From Zopfochytrium polystomum (Eukaryota; Chytridiomycota; Chytridiomycetes; Chytridiales; Chytridiaceae), in NCBI GenBank assembly GCA_025765615.1, contig JAIVFJ010000016.1, positions 186,001-250,000 on the forward strand: DNA of 64,000 nucleotides. Direction: 5' to 3'. The notes beneath the pieces were generated by a model that saw only the letters and a list, made by a program, of their open reading frames with translations, searched no databases and was not told where the DNA came from. Positions 8,724-19,178 of the stretch are shown in pieces. Positions within the stretch are counted from its first letter, which is position 1. Every line of letters starts with the position of its first letter. Position numbers and translations under genes: made by a program.

Positions 8724-11033
8724 GTGATCCACGCAATGTGGTCGTCACCGCCGTCGTTGTCGCTGCAATCTCCATCGTCTTTGCCCTCGCGGGCGGCTCC
8801 TTCGCCGTGGTGGTCGTCGCCGTGGATGGCCACGGCGGTGTCGTCGGCTGCTTTGGGACTCGTGGTGGCCAGCGCGACCTCGTATTTTCTGTTTCGATTG
8901 CTTCGACGACGAAATTCCCAACAACCCCCTTCTCTGCACCAGCATCTCCACTCGTCGGGACATACCCCCCTAGTCGACGGACCCCTCAACGACGTGGCAA
9001 ACTCGGACGATGCCTCGACCGTCGCTGATTCTTTCGCCTTCTCTCGTGAATGGAACCTCTCGGGCAAGCGCATCGGCGTCCTCGGGATTGCAACGATCGC
9101 TCGGTCGCTGTCGTCGCCACTGACTGCCATGACCCGCCTCAACCTCAAGTGCAACAATCTCGACGACACGGCGGCCTCCGTGCTCGCTGCAGGCCTTCGC
9201 GCCAACGTTTCCCTGACTCACTTGCTCCTCGGCTTCAACCGCATCTCCCCGGCGGGCGCTCGCACCATCGCGTTCGCCGTCGACTCGCACGCCGCTTTAC
9301 GGACACTAGATCTGAGCGGCAATCCCATTGGAGACGCCGGGGCGTCGGCGATCGCCCGAACGGTGCTTCGTCCGTCTTCGCTCTGTCGTCTTCGCACGCT
9401 CAAGCTTTATTGGTGCGGCATCGACGACAGGGGCATCGCCACCGTCGGAGACGCTCTCGCTGCAAACAAGTCGCTCGTGGTGCTCGTGCTGTCGCGGAGC
9501 CGTGTCGCTCGTCGCGGCGCTGCGGCCTTGGCGCGATCGCTGCGCGTCAATAACACGCTAAGGGCGTTGGACCTGTCGGCTTGCGGCGTTGGCGACGCGG
9601 AGATCATTGCCATCGCGAGCGGACTGTACGGCTCCGCTGGTGGAGGCTCCTCGCTTCGAGTGCTGGACCTGCAAGAGAACCGAGTTACCGACGTGGGTGT
9701 GTTGGCGCTCGCCAAGGCCCTCGACACTGAGGCTTGTGCAAAGCTGAGGAGGGAGGATACGAACAGGTCGCCGACGTGGAAGTCGATTCTCCTTGAATTC
9801 GCGGTGTGGGCAGGCGGCGAGTCTGCCTCACCACCGTCGCCACCGGAGGGGGGAAGTTCCGTGGGTCAGGCTGCCCCTCTGCGAGTTCTCAATCTCAACC
9901 GCAACCGAATCAGCCACCCGGGAGCAACAGCGCTTGCAACGGCGCTCGCCAAAAACCGCACCTTGACCACCTTGCGCCTTTACTCGAACCCGATCGGCCC
10001 GATCGGCGCCACAGCCATCGCCTCAGCTCTTGGCATGAATCGGACCCTCATTCACCTCGACCTGGACTATACCAACGCCGAAACAGCTGGGGGCATAAGT
10101 ATCCTCACCGCCCTATCCAGCCCGTCATGCCCACTCGAAACGCTGGGCCTGTGCAGCAACTACATCTCGGCGGACGCCGCCCCTGCGCTGGTCTCGCTCT
10201 TTGCAACTAACGCGCATCTCCGCCAGCTCCGACTCTCTGGCAACCACCTCACCGACGCAACAATCCAATCGCTCTCCCAGGCACTACCTGGACATCCCGC
10301 GCTGTGCCGCCTCGACCTCTCCGTCGTGGGCATGCAGGACGATGGCGCGTCGGCCCTGGCGCGCGCCCTGCCGCACACGCGCATCACCCACCTCACCCTC
10401 AACTCCAACGCCATCGGCGACGCCGGCGCCGCGGCCCTCGCCGCCGCCCTGCCGCGGCTGCACGACCTCCGCCTCTCGCGCAACGCCGTCGCCGGCCCCG
10501 GCGCCGCCGCCCTCGCTGCCGCCCTCCCCGCCGCCGAAACTTGCCACACCCTCTACCTCGGCCTCAACCCGTCCATCCCCGACGACGCCGTCGACGCCCT
10601 CCGCGCCGCCGCCGCTCGCTCCCACGCCCTGCGCGCCGCGCTCTTCTCTGCCCGCCACGACGGCCGCGACCTCCCCGCCTGGGTCTCTGCGCGGAACGCA
10701 GGCATCGCGGGACGCCGCGCCGTCGCCGCCCGCGAGATCTTGGCCGCGGGGCGCGCGCTGTGTTGCGGCGACTCCGCGGGCGGCGCGGGTGGCGGCAAAA
10801 GGGTCGGCGGCGGCGCAACGCTGCCGAGAGAGCTGGTCGCGATGGTGCTGGAGCGGTTGTGGCCGGACGGCGACGAGGGCGGCGGCGCACGCATGCGGGC
10901 CGAGGTGCGCGGCTTGGTCCGCACCGCGATGGAGCGCGCGTCGCTGGGGTCGATCGCCGGCGACGAGGGTGAGGAGGAGGAGGAGTTTCGGTCTGGGTCG
11001 TGCTGGAGCGATGCCGCAGGTACCTGGACCTGA
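8724..11033 (+). CDS. Membrane-anchored leucine-rich-repeat protein (RNI/NLRC3-like repeats)
   Basis: A single 769-codon exon. Near the N-terminus a hydrophobic segment (AALGLVVASATSYFLF, about residues 43-58) followed by RLLRRRN looks like a signal anchor. From about residue 115 to 640 there are many 28-residue ribonuclease-inhibitor-type repeats of the form L-x-x-L-x-L-x-x-N-x-I-G-D-x-G-A-x-A-I-A, for example LRTLDLSGNPIGDAGASAIA. The C-terminal 130 residues are Ala/Arg/Gly-rich with an amphipathic stretch (LPRELVAMVLERLWP) resembling an F-box-like or BC-box-like helix; no function is claimed from that. No NACHT domain is present, so it is not an NLR. Such repeats serve as protein-interaction surfaces. 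ATGs at 8724 and 8736 precede the anchor; 8724 is used. Codon third positions are strongly GC-rich in the second half. Confidence 0.8.
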   Translation: MIHAMWSSPPSLSLQSPSSLPSRAAPSPWWSSPWMATAVSSAALGLVVASATSYFLFRLLRRRNSQQPPSLHQHLHSSGHTPLVDGPLNDVANSDDASTVADSFAFSREWNLSGKRIGVLGIATIARSLSSPLTAMTRLNLKCNNLDDTAASVLAAGLRANVSLTHLLLGFNRISPAGARTIAFAVDSHAALRTLDLSGNPIGDAGASAIARTVLRPSSLCRLRTLKLYWCGIDDRGIATVGDALAANKSLVVLVLSRSRVARRGAAALARSLRVNNTLRALDLSACGVGDAEIIAIASGLYGSAGGGSSLRVLDLQENRVTDVGVLALAKALDTEACAKLRREDTNRSPTWKSILLEFAVWAGGESASPPSPPEGGSSVGQAAPLRVLNLNRNRISHPGATALATALAKNRTLTTLRLYSNPIGPIGATAIASALGMNRTLIHLDLDYTNAETAGGISILTALSSPSCPLETLGLCSNYISADAAPALVSLFATNAHLRQLRLSGNHLTDATIQSLSQALPGHPALCRLDLSVVGMQDDGASALARALPHTRITHLTLNSNAIGDAGAAALAAALPRLHDLRLSRNAVAGPGAAALAAALPAAETCHTLYLGLNPSIPDDAVDALRAAAARSHALRAALFSARHDGRDLPAWVSARNAGIAGRRAVAAREILAAGRALCCGDSAGGAGGGKRVGGGATLPRELVAMVLERLWPDGDEGGGARMRAEVRGLVRTAMERASLGSIAGDEGEEEEEFRSGSCWSDAAGTWT

Positions 11034-13164
11034 AGACGGCGCAGCCGGCGGCTGCCGCCGCCGAGCTCCGTGAGGGTTGTGTGACTGTGACGGTGAAGGA
11101 TGGGGGCGTCGAGGGTTCTCTTTTTATCAGATGGTATTGATTTGTTAAACAGTTTTTTTTTTCTTGCCTGACATACTTCACAATTTGTAACTGGTGGTGG
11201 GTGTTATAGTTTTGGTTGCTGTGTTAGCGGGATGATTTGATGAAAGGCATTCTGATTATGAACTAATCCTGCTTTATATCGCGCAAGGAAATTGGCACTG
11301 GGCCAACTCAACGAGAAGCACAGCCGTTCTGGATGTGCCGACCGCTTCCTGGGAAGGTCAGACCTGTGATCGATTGCGGAGGTTTTGTGTGTGTCTCTGA
11401 ATAATCAATCTTGAAGTGAATTATTATTCGCGATGTTTATAGAACAACCCTTGTATGGAAGCAGTTTTTATTCAAAGATACCACTGCACTTGTGTAAGCT
11501 CAGCGTTGCCCGCAACGGCAGTCATGAATGGCCCCGCTCTGTGAGTGTTCATCCAGCAACGCAAGTGGGAAAAATAGATCAAGGGTCGAGAACAAACAGA
11601 CAGGCAATAATGTTTGCTATCCAGGTACCAGCACAGGCCAGAGTCTGCTGCTTATCAACAGTACAACCTTGGACCAGTGCTCCAGCACCACCTTGTCCCA
11701 ATTTGTCTCCACAATGGCTACCGTTGTTTCCACAGATTTGCTACCGCTCTATTGGTCAGCTTAAAAGGTGGTCAGAGATACTAAATTGGCCTTGACAAAC
11801 ATGGTATAGTTTTCATCTTTCAGGAATCCTGTTAGAAGATATCACAGTCAAGTTTGAATCTCACATCCAGGCAGCTCGTCTTCTCTTTTGGTTTTGCATG
11901 CAAGGCAGCAGACAGTTTGTCACTGATGTCAAAGTTAAGTTTCAATTTGCTGCAGGCAAGCTTGCTGGAATATGTGATTATCCATTGTAACAAGCAGATG
12001 TTGCTGATTGGTAACAGCAACAGAGTTATGACGGCAAACATGCTCCATAGGCAAACATGTTTTCCTTTGGAGCGTTTTTGCCATCGCGCCTATGCCAACT
12101 ACTCCACACCTGCCTTGCAGGGCTGCTTCTTTTTGCAGTGCTGTGATTTTTGTGGACATTCCTCATCAAGGAACGTCTACAACGGTGACAGAAGACTTGA
12201 AAGAGAGTGAGGAAAAAACAAAGACAAGGAAAGGCAGAGAGAGACAGAGAGCTATAATATATAATATATCTATATAATTTAGGGGAACAAAAAAAATGAG
12301 CAGAGTGACAGGACCCTGGGGGCACGGGAAAGCGACATGGCCCACTGGACGAGCCTCTTCCAACAGGGGCAATGGAATGAAGACAGAAAAAAAAAAAAAA
12401 CAGCCCACCTCCCGCCCCGCAGTTGTTGACTATGTGCACCGGAATTTTTTTTCAGCAGTGTGTGAGGGCGTCCTCGCTGCTTATGTGCAACAGAAAGCTG
12501 AACCTGACAAAAAAAAAAAGTTACAATGAGAAGTAGGCATGGAGCGTTGTCAGTCCTCGAGACTGACCCGCTTTTTCCAGGGGCCCACAGGAATGGCCCA
12601 AAAAACAGCATGTTCCTGCAAAATCCACCCTCGCACACCTGTCCCATAAGTAAAAATCAGTCAAAAACGAGAAATTTCGGGTGACCGCTGGAAGTTCCGG
12701 TGGCTCACCAGAAAGCAATGTTTTTGCTTGCTTTTTGAAGGAGAATTCCGTTGCCATTAGTGCAGGAAGGCGTTGGTGCGCGACAATCGCTGTGGCATCT
12801 CCAGTGCATCCAATGGCGAACCGCACAGTCACAACCAAATTTTAATTTTTTTATTATTATTAGTAATGCTTCAGAAACGACGACGAGTTGAGAGTAAGAG
12901 CTATGAGAAGCATGCCAAAAAAGAGGCCAAGATGCTGGGAGCAGTTATGGAGTCGGGGGCCGTTCCCCGACAATCTCGACCACAAAGGCACCAATGGCGG
13001 GAAATGAAGTCTTTGTCTGCTGCGTCTGTGTTGAAGGCACAAAAAAACAATTGAATTGCTCACTGTCCTCCTCTGCAACCAAACAGGACGCCCCCCAAGA
13101 TTACATAAATTCAACGAGGAATTTACAGCGCAACGGTGCGAAAACGTAAAAGTTGCTCGATGGA
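11034..13164. other. Long stretch without a convincing gene
   Basis: Many short open frames exist on both strands (for example 11433-11795 plus and 11854-12210 plus), but none shows a domain, and none chains through splice sites to a longer product. Poly-A/T runs occur at 11151-11162, 12287-12297, 12388-12400 and 12510-12520. Base composition is more AT-rich than the flanking genes. It could hold 3' UTRs, non-coding RNA or old transposon debris that I cannot identify. Confidence 0.5.
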
Positions 13165-14682
13165 TCATAGTCCACCAATCACGTCACCACCGCTGGCAAC
13201 GTTGTGCAATGGCGAAGAAGGAGAAGAGAAAAAGAGCGGGAAAAAACTTCTTGAGACTTCTTGGTCTCTAGCTTTTCTTTCCCGAAGCCTTCGCCCCTTT
13301 TTGAAACGACTTCGCGGGCCTCCGGCCAGCAACCGAAATTTGGCCTGTCGAAGTGCGAGTTTGATTGCGCGGGAGCCGATCTGGAACCAGTCACGGCCTT
13401 CTTGTTTTCCGTCCACGGTCTGTCGGTTTCGTTTGACCGGACTTGGTTGGCGCCGTTGAGTGCTCCCTGTTGCGTACCGAATTCGGCCGGTTGCAAGCCA
13501 CCGCGTCACGCCGCTGGACACCCGGTTTGAGACCTTCAATCGAAAAGTGTTAGTGTAAGCACAAGAAGTGCGCAGGAAGCGCGCGAACGCTTACATGATG
13601 TGTAAGGAAGAGCGGCAATACCGGCCGCCCCGGCTACTCCTAATGCGGTGGCACCAGCCAGCCCGGCTAGTGTCATGCCACCAAGGACTCCTGTGGCGGC
13701 AGCCACAGCGCCGCCAAGAACTCCAGATCCACCTATTACCCCTGCCTATGACAGAGCAGCAGGATGAAAAGCTATGCAAGAGAGTCGAAACTGAAACTCT
13801 GTATTGACCGCTTTTTGGTTTTCCTGTGTGGGAGCAACAGGTCATCAATGTGCGTGACTGCGCAAAAAAAATAAAAAATTGGCGTGTTTCCCGCCTGGGT
13901 ACTTACCATCCATGGCTGCCGTTGGGGACGCTCAGTAGTCATTCCTGGGGCTCGGAGGACCTTGGGCATCGGCTGAAGAAAGTTAAGTCACGTAAGATTA
14001 ACGACGAAAGACGAGTCTTACGAGCAGATCCGTGCGAGGACTGTGTTTCAGCCGCAGTTTCGAACGAAGAGCGAGTTTCACCAGTGGAATCTTGTGAGGA
14101 GCGGGTTTCGCCAGCATGAGGTACCACTGGAGGGTGGTGGGTAGGTTCGGAGGAAGAGGAAGACGATGCCGTCTGGACCGGGAGTGCCAGGGATAGATGC
14201 ATCCACAAAAGGAATGGATAAGCCGCGGTAGCGGCAACTTGCCCGCAAGAGCCGAGGTGGAGGACAGAATCAAAAGTCAAGCTCTCACCAGGTGTTTCAG
14301 AAGAACCTGCTGAAGGCGAAACTGGAGCGGCCGAGCCTTGTTCCGCCAAACTCAGGGGGTCAGTCTGCGGCCGGGAAAAAGCCATTCCGCGCCTCGCATG
14401 ACGAGCTCTGGGACTAGAAAGGCTGGACGTGGTGCTCAAGTAGTGTAAAGCGGCATCGACGGTCGTGCATGCCAGGAGAAGAGAAGACCAACTACCACAG
14501 CGAAAATCAGCCTGAGGGAATGGGAAGGGCGCTGCTGGTGATAAACCATCGTTATTCTGCTGGATTTGGACTCTAGTGCTGGGGAACCGCCTCCTTCTAT
14601 TTATCAGGAAAATGTCTGGTGCGAGCCAAGCTCGGGGGGTCCAGACTCGAAGGGTGTGAGCCTCGACTGATGCCAAGGACAA
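13165..14682 (-). CDS. Doubtful multi-exon minus-strand gene, Gly-rich membrane segment
   Basis: Three pieces are compatible with one minus-strand gene. First, an open frame of up to 247 codons at 13939-14682 contains a degenerate repeat (GETRSS, AETQSS, RKTRLSS). Second, an exon at 13595-13741 is bounded by a good acceptor (ATAGGCAG) and donor (CAT|GTAAGCG). It reads as a Gly/Ala-rich hydrophobic stretch (GGMTLAGLAGATALGVAGAA), similar in style to Gly-zipper membrane segments such as those of IFI6/IFI27 proteins. Third, a basic exon starts at 13533 (VSNRVSSGVTRWLATG). A donor ATG|GTAAGT near 13904 fits between the first two. I could not confirm phase across all of them. The product and start are uncertain; the Gly-rich exon is the best-supported part. 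Confidence 0.3.
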
Positions 14683-15180
14683 ATGACTTTCTGCGTGTCT
14701 GTGGAGAGAGCACTTGTTTCAGATCTCGTTTGTTGCATCCATTGCAAAATGAAAAAAGAGAGGGTGCACAGCGCATTTCCGAGAAAGGAAAACGCGTGTT
14801 AATTTCTGTGAGCTGCTGTTACTTTTTTGTGTTTACAGCAATATCCAACCGACCCTTTGTCCCGGACTTGATGCCAAATTGATTTGATTTCGACTTGGTT
14901 TCAAGTTGGTTGGTCCCCCGAATTTTTGGGGTTATTGCTGTCACATCCCTCTGTCTGTCGCAAACACACAAATTCGTGTCGAGCAACCAACTTGAGGGGG
15001 AGGGGGTTTCAAAATTCTGCCATTTTGGTATCAATTTTTTTTTTCTCTTGTTTTCCCTTTTTGGTCAATTAACTCGAGCAGTTGTTTTCGGAGTTCCTTT
15101 CGTAGTGGGGGGAAAAAAAAATGTTTAGAGAGAGAGTGTGTTGCTTTGTGCCGCTTGCATTTTTGCTTTGAAACAATTAG
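14683..15180. other. Upstream region of the membrane protein gene
   Basis: No coding sequence recognised. A poly-T run near 15035-15046 and an A-run at 15113-15121 lie shortly before the ATG at 15181. This is the likely promoter and 5' UTR of the following gene. Confidence 0.4.
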
Positions 15181-16017
15181 ATGATGAACGGAGCTGTTTT
15201 CGTCAGCGTCGGCGAACAGCAACAACCCGTCGGCGGCGGCGGACTCGCCCACCTTGACGACTCAGTCGACGCAGCCACCAGCGCCGCCTCCGACGGCCTT
15301 CTCGCTTCCGCCACCTCCGCCACCTCCGCCGCCGGGGTCGAGCCCGAGCACCTGCTACCCTACCTCATCAACTACTTCTGGTCCCGCAGAGGGCTCGAGA
15401 TTGTCAGCTCCGGCGCGGCCATCGGCTTTACGAGCGCCCTATCGTCTCGCGTCCTCAACGCCGCCTACGCCGGACTCGACAACGACTGGCTGTTCGCTTC
15501 CGTCTGGGTCGGCGCCGCTTTTTCCTTTCTGCCGGTGCGTCTGCTGCGTGTTCCACACGACGCTATAGTCCGTCGATTCGGTCCGAGACGCGCCGTCGTT
15601 GCAATTGGCGCCGTCGACGCTGTTCTGGCGTTCGTTGCGTACTGGCTCACCGCGGCGTTATTCATTCCGATTGGGCCGAGCGGCGGAGTCCTCCACCTTG
15701 TTTTCGACGTCCTCGCGTCCACCCGTGTCCAGGAGATTTTGGTCATTGGTGCGTGCAGCGGTGTCCTGTGGACTCGGTCAATTCTTTTCATTGAACGTCG
15801 GCGTGCTGGAACTTTTCACAAACGACCTGTGACGTTCGTTCTCATTGGTTTCTCCATCTTGGTTTTCTTGGTCACGCTTCTTCGGCCGCTTGCACCCGTC
15901 AGCCTTCCTGAATGGAATTGGGGGGCTTCTTTCTCTCTTCAGTTGTTCGTCCTGCTCGTTCTTCAGCTGATTAGCATTTTGGGGTCGGCCTGTCTGTCTG
16001 TTCTCTATCCTTATTAA
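15181..16017 (+). CDS. Multipass membrane protein, unknown family
   Basis: A single exon of 278 codons starting MMNGAVFVSVG (either of two adjacent ATGs). Residues 1-55 are soluble and Ala/Ser/Gly-rich. From about residue 60 there are five or six hydrophobic segments: a weak one near 77-95 (IVSSGAAIGFTSAL), then about 108-125 (WLFASVWVGAAFSFL), 140-165 (VVAIGAVDAVLAFVAYWLTAALF), 187-202 (EILVIGACSGVLW), 222-240 (FVLIGFSILVFLVTLL) and 255-276 (LQLFVLLVLQLISILGSAC). Charged loops (RLLRVPHDAIVRRFGPRR) separate them. I do not recognise the family. It ends VLYPY with a TAA stop. The next gene is convergent and ends only 93 bases away. Confidence 0.65.
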   Translation: MMNGAVFVSVGEQQQPVGGGGLAHLDDSVDAATSAASDGLLASATSATSAAGVEPEHLLPYLINYFWSRRGLEIVSSGAAIGFTSALSSRVLNAAYAGLDNDWLFASVWVGAAFSFLPVRLLRVPHDAIVRRFGPRRAVVAIGAVDAVLAFVAYWLTAALFIPIGPSGGVLHLVFDVLASTRVQEILVIGACSGVLWTRSILFIERRRAGTFHKRPVTFVLIGFSILVFLVTLLRPLAPVSLPEWNWGASFSLQLFVLLVLQLISILGSACLSVLYPY

Positions 16018-16109
16018 TTGCTATTGGGCTTGGGATACGGTCGTGGAACTTTCACTCGCTGCCGTTGCGGAACCGATAGGCTTGCACAAGTAGCACGGTA
16101 TATAGTGTG

Positions 16110-16560
16110 TCACACAAGATAAAGATAAGCCTTTCGATTAAAACTGCCCATGAGATAAATAGTGCCATCCCCCGAGGGCAATTGCTTCGCCTTCTTTTCG
16201 CCGGAAAAGGCCTCGAGTATCCGCACCAACTGCGGCATCCTCATCGTCCCGCCGCCCGGCACCGCCCGGCACCGCCTGCGAGGTGGGGCGGAGCTATGAC
16301 GACTGCTCGAGGGTAGGGCAGAATATTTCGTGGATTTGAACTTCACAACTGGGGGATGCACTAAACAATATCACAATGGGAACGCAAAAAAACAAACTTA
16401 CTCGAATTGACGCAATGACACGGAATGAAATTGAAGTAAAAACAACATAACCGAGGACGACGGGTGAATGGGCCCCTTAACGGATCCTTGCTGCAAGGCG
16501 CAAATAATAATCTCAGAAAATAAAAAGTCGGGGCAACTCCAGCCCGCACCTTCCCCCCCT

Positions 16561-16591
<31 letters not shown>

Positions 16592-18570
16592 CACGCAGCA
16601 CGCGCGCACCGCAGCCGCGTGACTCACGGCGCCCTTGGTGGGGTCGCGACGACGACGCCAATAGAGAAGAACGCGTTCGCGAACGGACGGCACCGTCTCG
16701 TCCCGTCGCAGCAGGCGGTCCGCAGCGCCGGCCATCGGCCCAGCGCGGCCGGCGCGAGGCGAGCCCACGGCAGGCTCTCCGCGCCACTGTCGATCACGGG
16801 CGCGGGCACGCGCTGCAAGTCTTGCTGGCGGTAGCGGCGGAGCAGCGCGCGAGGGACGGCCGCGCCGCCGACGCCGATGTGTGGGGATCCGGGTGGCGAC
16901 GCGGGCAGTTCGTACACGTCGCCGATCGTGATGTCGCCGTCGGTCAGGTCCAGGCTGTAGTCGTCGGCGATGTGGTAGGGGATCGGTGTCAGGGCGTCGT
17001 CGGCGGTGTGTATTTGCGGGCAGCTGTGGGGGTTTTCGGTGTGTATTCGTTATTGGTTAGCGTTATGCTTTGGGTTTGGGGGTGTTCGTTAAGGCCACGC
17101 GCACCTTTCAACGTGCTGGTAGTCGGTTTGGAGGTCGATCCGCTTAAAGTAGAGGTTCTCGGCGCCGAACAGCGCCTCAAGCGTGCGCATGGTTGCGCTC
17201 GCCGCGGCGTCGCCGTCAAAGGCAATGTCCGCGGCCGCACACGCCTGCGGCACAAACACGTAGCTGTCGTCCTGCCACTCGTCGTCGCCGCCGCCAGCCA
17301 GTCGATGCCGCCGCGATTCGGCGATCCTCCGCTGCTCCTCCTCCTCCCGCGCCTTGTCCCACGCCCGCCGCGCCAGCTCGTCCACCCTGAAATGCCGCGC
17401 CACCGCCGGCACCAGCTCCGCCGGCGCCAGCATTGCCGTCGTCGCCCTCATCATCATCGCCGTGGTCGCTGTCGAGGCATCTTCATCACCTCCCGCGGAG
17501 GCGGCATCGGCGGCGACCACCGCGGCAAACTCGCCAATCACGTCGCACCACCGCCGCGCGGCGTCCGCCGCCGCCCGCTGCGCCCGCTCCAGCGCCTCAA
17601 GCACCGGGTGCAGCCGCCGCAACGCCGCCTTGCCCGCCGCCGTCCACGCGCACGTCGCAAACGACCAGCGCGGGTCGAACGGCGTCGGCAGACGCAGCCG
17701 TCGCAGCACGCTGTCGATCGCCGACGGCGTCATGGCCTTGCCGGCGCCTTCGTCGTCGTCGTCGTCGCCGACGTGATCGTCCTCGTCGTCCGTCATGCGG
17801 TCGTCGTCGTCGCCCACGGCGACGACCCCGGCCGCCGTCCCCGCGGTGGCGGCGGGGTCGCAGTCGAACCCGGCGGCGGTGTTGTTGTCGAGGTCGACGG
17901 CGATCGCATCGTGGTCGCCGGCCGTGAGCGTGGCGTCATCGCCACCGTCCTGGTCACCGAGGTCGCCGCCGCGCCGCCCGCCGCATGCCTCGCAGCCGGC
18001 TCGCCGCTGCCGCTGCGGCCGCCGCCGGTGCCGCTGCCGAGACGCCTCGCGCTGCTGCTGCTCCTGTCGGCGGCGCTCGCGAGCCCGCGCGTGGCGGTCG
18101 CCGACAGGGTGCCACCGTGGTGGCGGCGGCGCAAGGGCCTCGAGCACTCGGCCGAGGAAGGTATCAGCGACGAGCGGGTCCGCGGGCGACATACCCCCGC
18201 CGGCCGCGGTGGCCGCGGCGGCGGCGACAGTGTCGACGGGAAAGTCCCACGTGGGGCGGGAGGTGTCGTAAAAGGGCAGGACAACGCGGCGGAAGACGGG
18301 GTATGGGCAGAAGGGGAGGTCGATTGTGGCGGGTGCGTGTGGTGCGCGCGGTGCGTGTGTGAGGTCGTGGAGGAGGGTGCCGGGGAAGGCGGCGAAGGTG
18401 GATGCGGGGAGGTGGAAAAGGGTGGGAACGTTGCCGACGGATATGGTGAAGACCGGGTCGTCGTTGTCGCCGTCGTTGTTGAAGGTGACGGAGGTAGGGT
18501 CGACGACATCTTCAAGTATTGTTTGGTCGTCGAGGACGAGTGCTTCGATGGAGGGTACGGGCGCAGCCAT
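16110..18570 (-). CDS. BTB/T1-like domain protein with long acidic disordered linker
   Basis: Three minus-strand exons, 18570-17105, 17023-16628 and 16275-16110, total 2028 nt in consistent phase, giving about 675 residues. The N-terminus has a weak BTB/potassium-channel T1-like pattern: FTISVGNVPTLFHLPASTF, FPGTLLHDL, then FRRVVLPFYDT. Residues 150-270 are low complexity: Arg/Gln-rich, then very rich in Asp and Gly. A globular middle (residues 290-490) includes helices around RLHPVLEALERAQRAA and a segment LEALFGAENLYFKRIDL. Exon 2 contains DDYSLDLTDGDITIGDVYEL. The last exon ends MGSFNRKAYLYLV. The second intron (about 350 nt) carries a long G run on the coding strand. BTB proteins often act as ubiquitin-ligase adaptors or oligomerisation modules; the assignment here is tentative. 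Confidence 0.6.
16561..16589. repeat. Poly-C tract of 29 bases (poly-G on the minus strand)
   Basis: Twenty-nine consecutive C, preceded by seven C and a T at 16553-16560. On the minus strand this is a long G run inside the second intron of the BTB-like gene, so its transcript could form G-quadruplex structure. Exact length is likely polymorphic or error-prone. Confidence 0.9.
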
Positions 18571-19178
18571 CGTGCTGCTGCGTCAAGCTGTTCTTGTGTG
18601 TTGTGGTGGCGTGTGGATTTGTGGTTTTTTTTTTTGGGCGGAGTTTCTTGTTACAATATTCGAAAGCATTTTAAGTGCCAACTTAGGAGAGACGCCGCCA
18701 ACGGCAAGCTATCGGAGAGAGACGCCGAGGAGGAGAGACAGATCGCGGCACCGAAAAACAGCCGAACGACGCGAAGAAAAGGACAGACATCGCAATATGA
18801 AGCCGGCCGCCAGCCAGAAATGAGGAAATGACTGCTGGGACAGACACCGGCACATTTGAGGCAGTGCCGAAGACACCGCCGCTGGTGTCTCTCTCTCTCC
18901 TCTCTGTCTCTCCCTTTGTCTGTTCGTCTCTCTCTCTTTCGCTCGCTCTTGCTCTCTCTCTCTCTGTCTCTCTTCTCTCTCTGGCATTCTGTCTGTCTGT
19001 CCGTCTCCTGTTTCTCCAAACAACACCCGCGAGTGTATCCGAGTCCACCACCCACACAAACACAAACACGTGAGCCCCACGCGCTCTTCCGTGCCCACGC
19101 CCGGAACACGCAACAGGCCAAGCACCTTTCGCAGGAAGTAAACGGACACGTCTTCCAGGAACGTATTTACAAAGAAAC
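18571..19178. repeat. Intergenic region with CT-rich microsatellite
   Basis: An interrupted (CT)n tract spans about 18888-19010 (with tctg and ctcg interruptions), lying 5' of the BTB-like gene on its own strand, where it reads as GA. No coding sequence recognised in this interval. It should contain the promoter of the BTB-like gene and the 3' end of the UPF0598 gene. Confidence 0.7.

Noticed and set aside
10160..11181. Several long Arg/Pro/Ala-rich frames on both strands
   Set aside because: High-GC shadows of the leucine-rich-repeat gene; no stop codons simply because of base composition.
12773..13054. Possible small basic protein gene on the plus strand
   Set aside because: No family pattern, no splice partners, AT-rich flanks and no supported start context.
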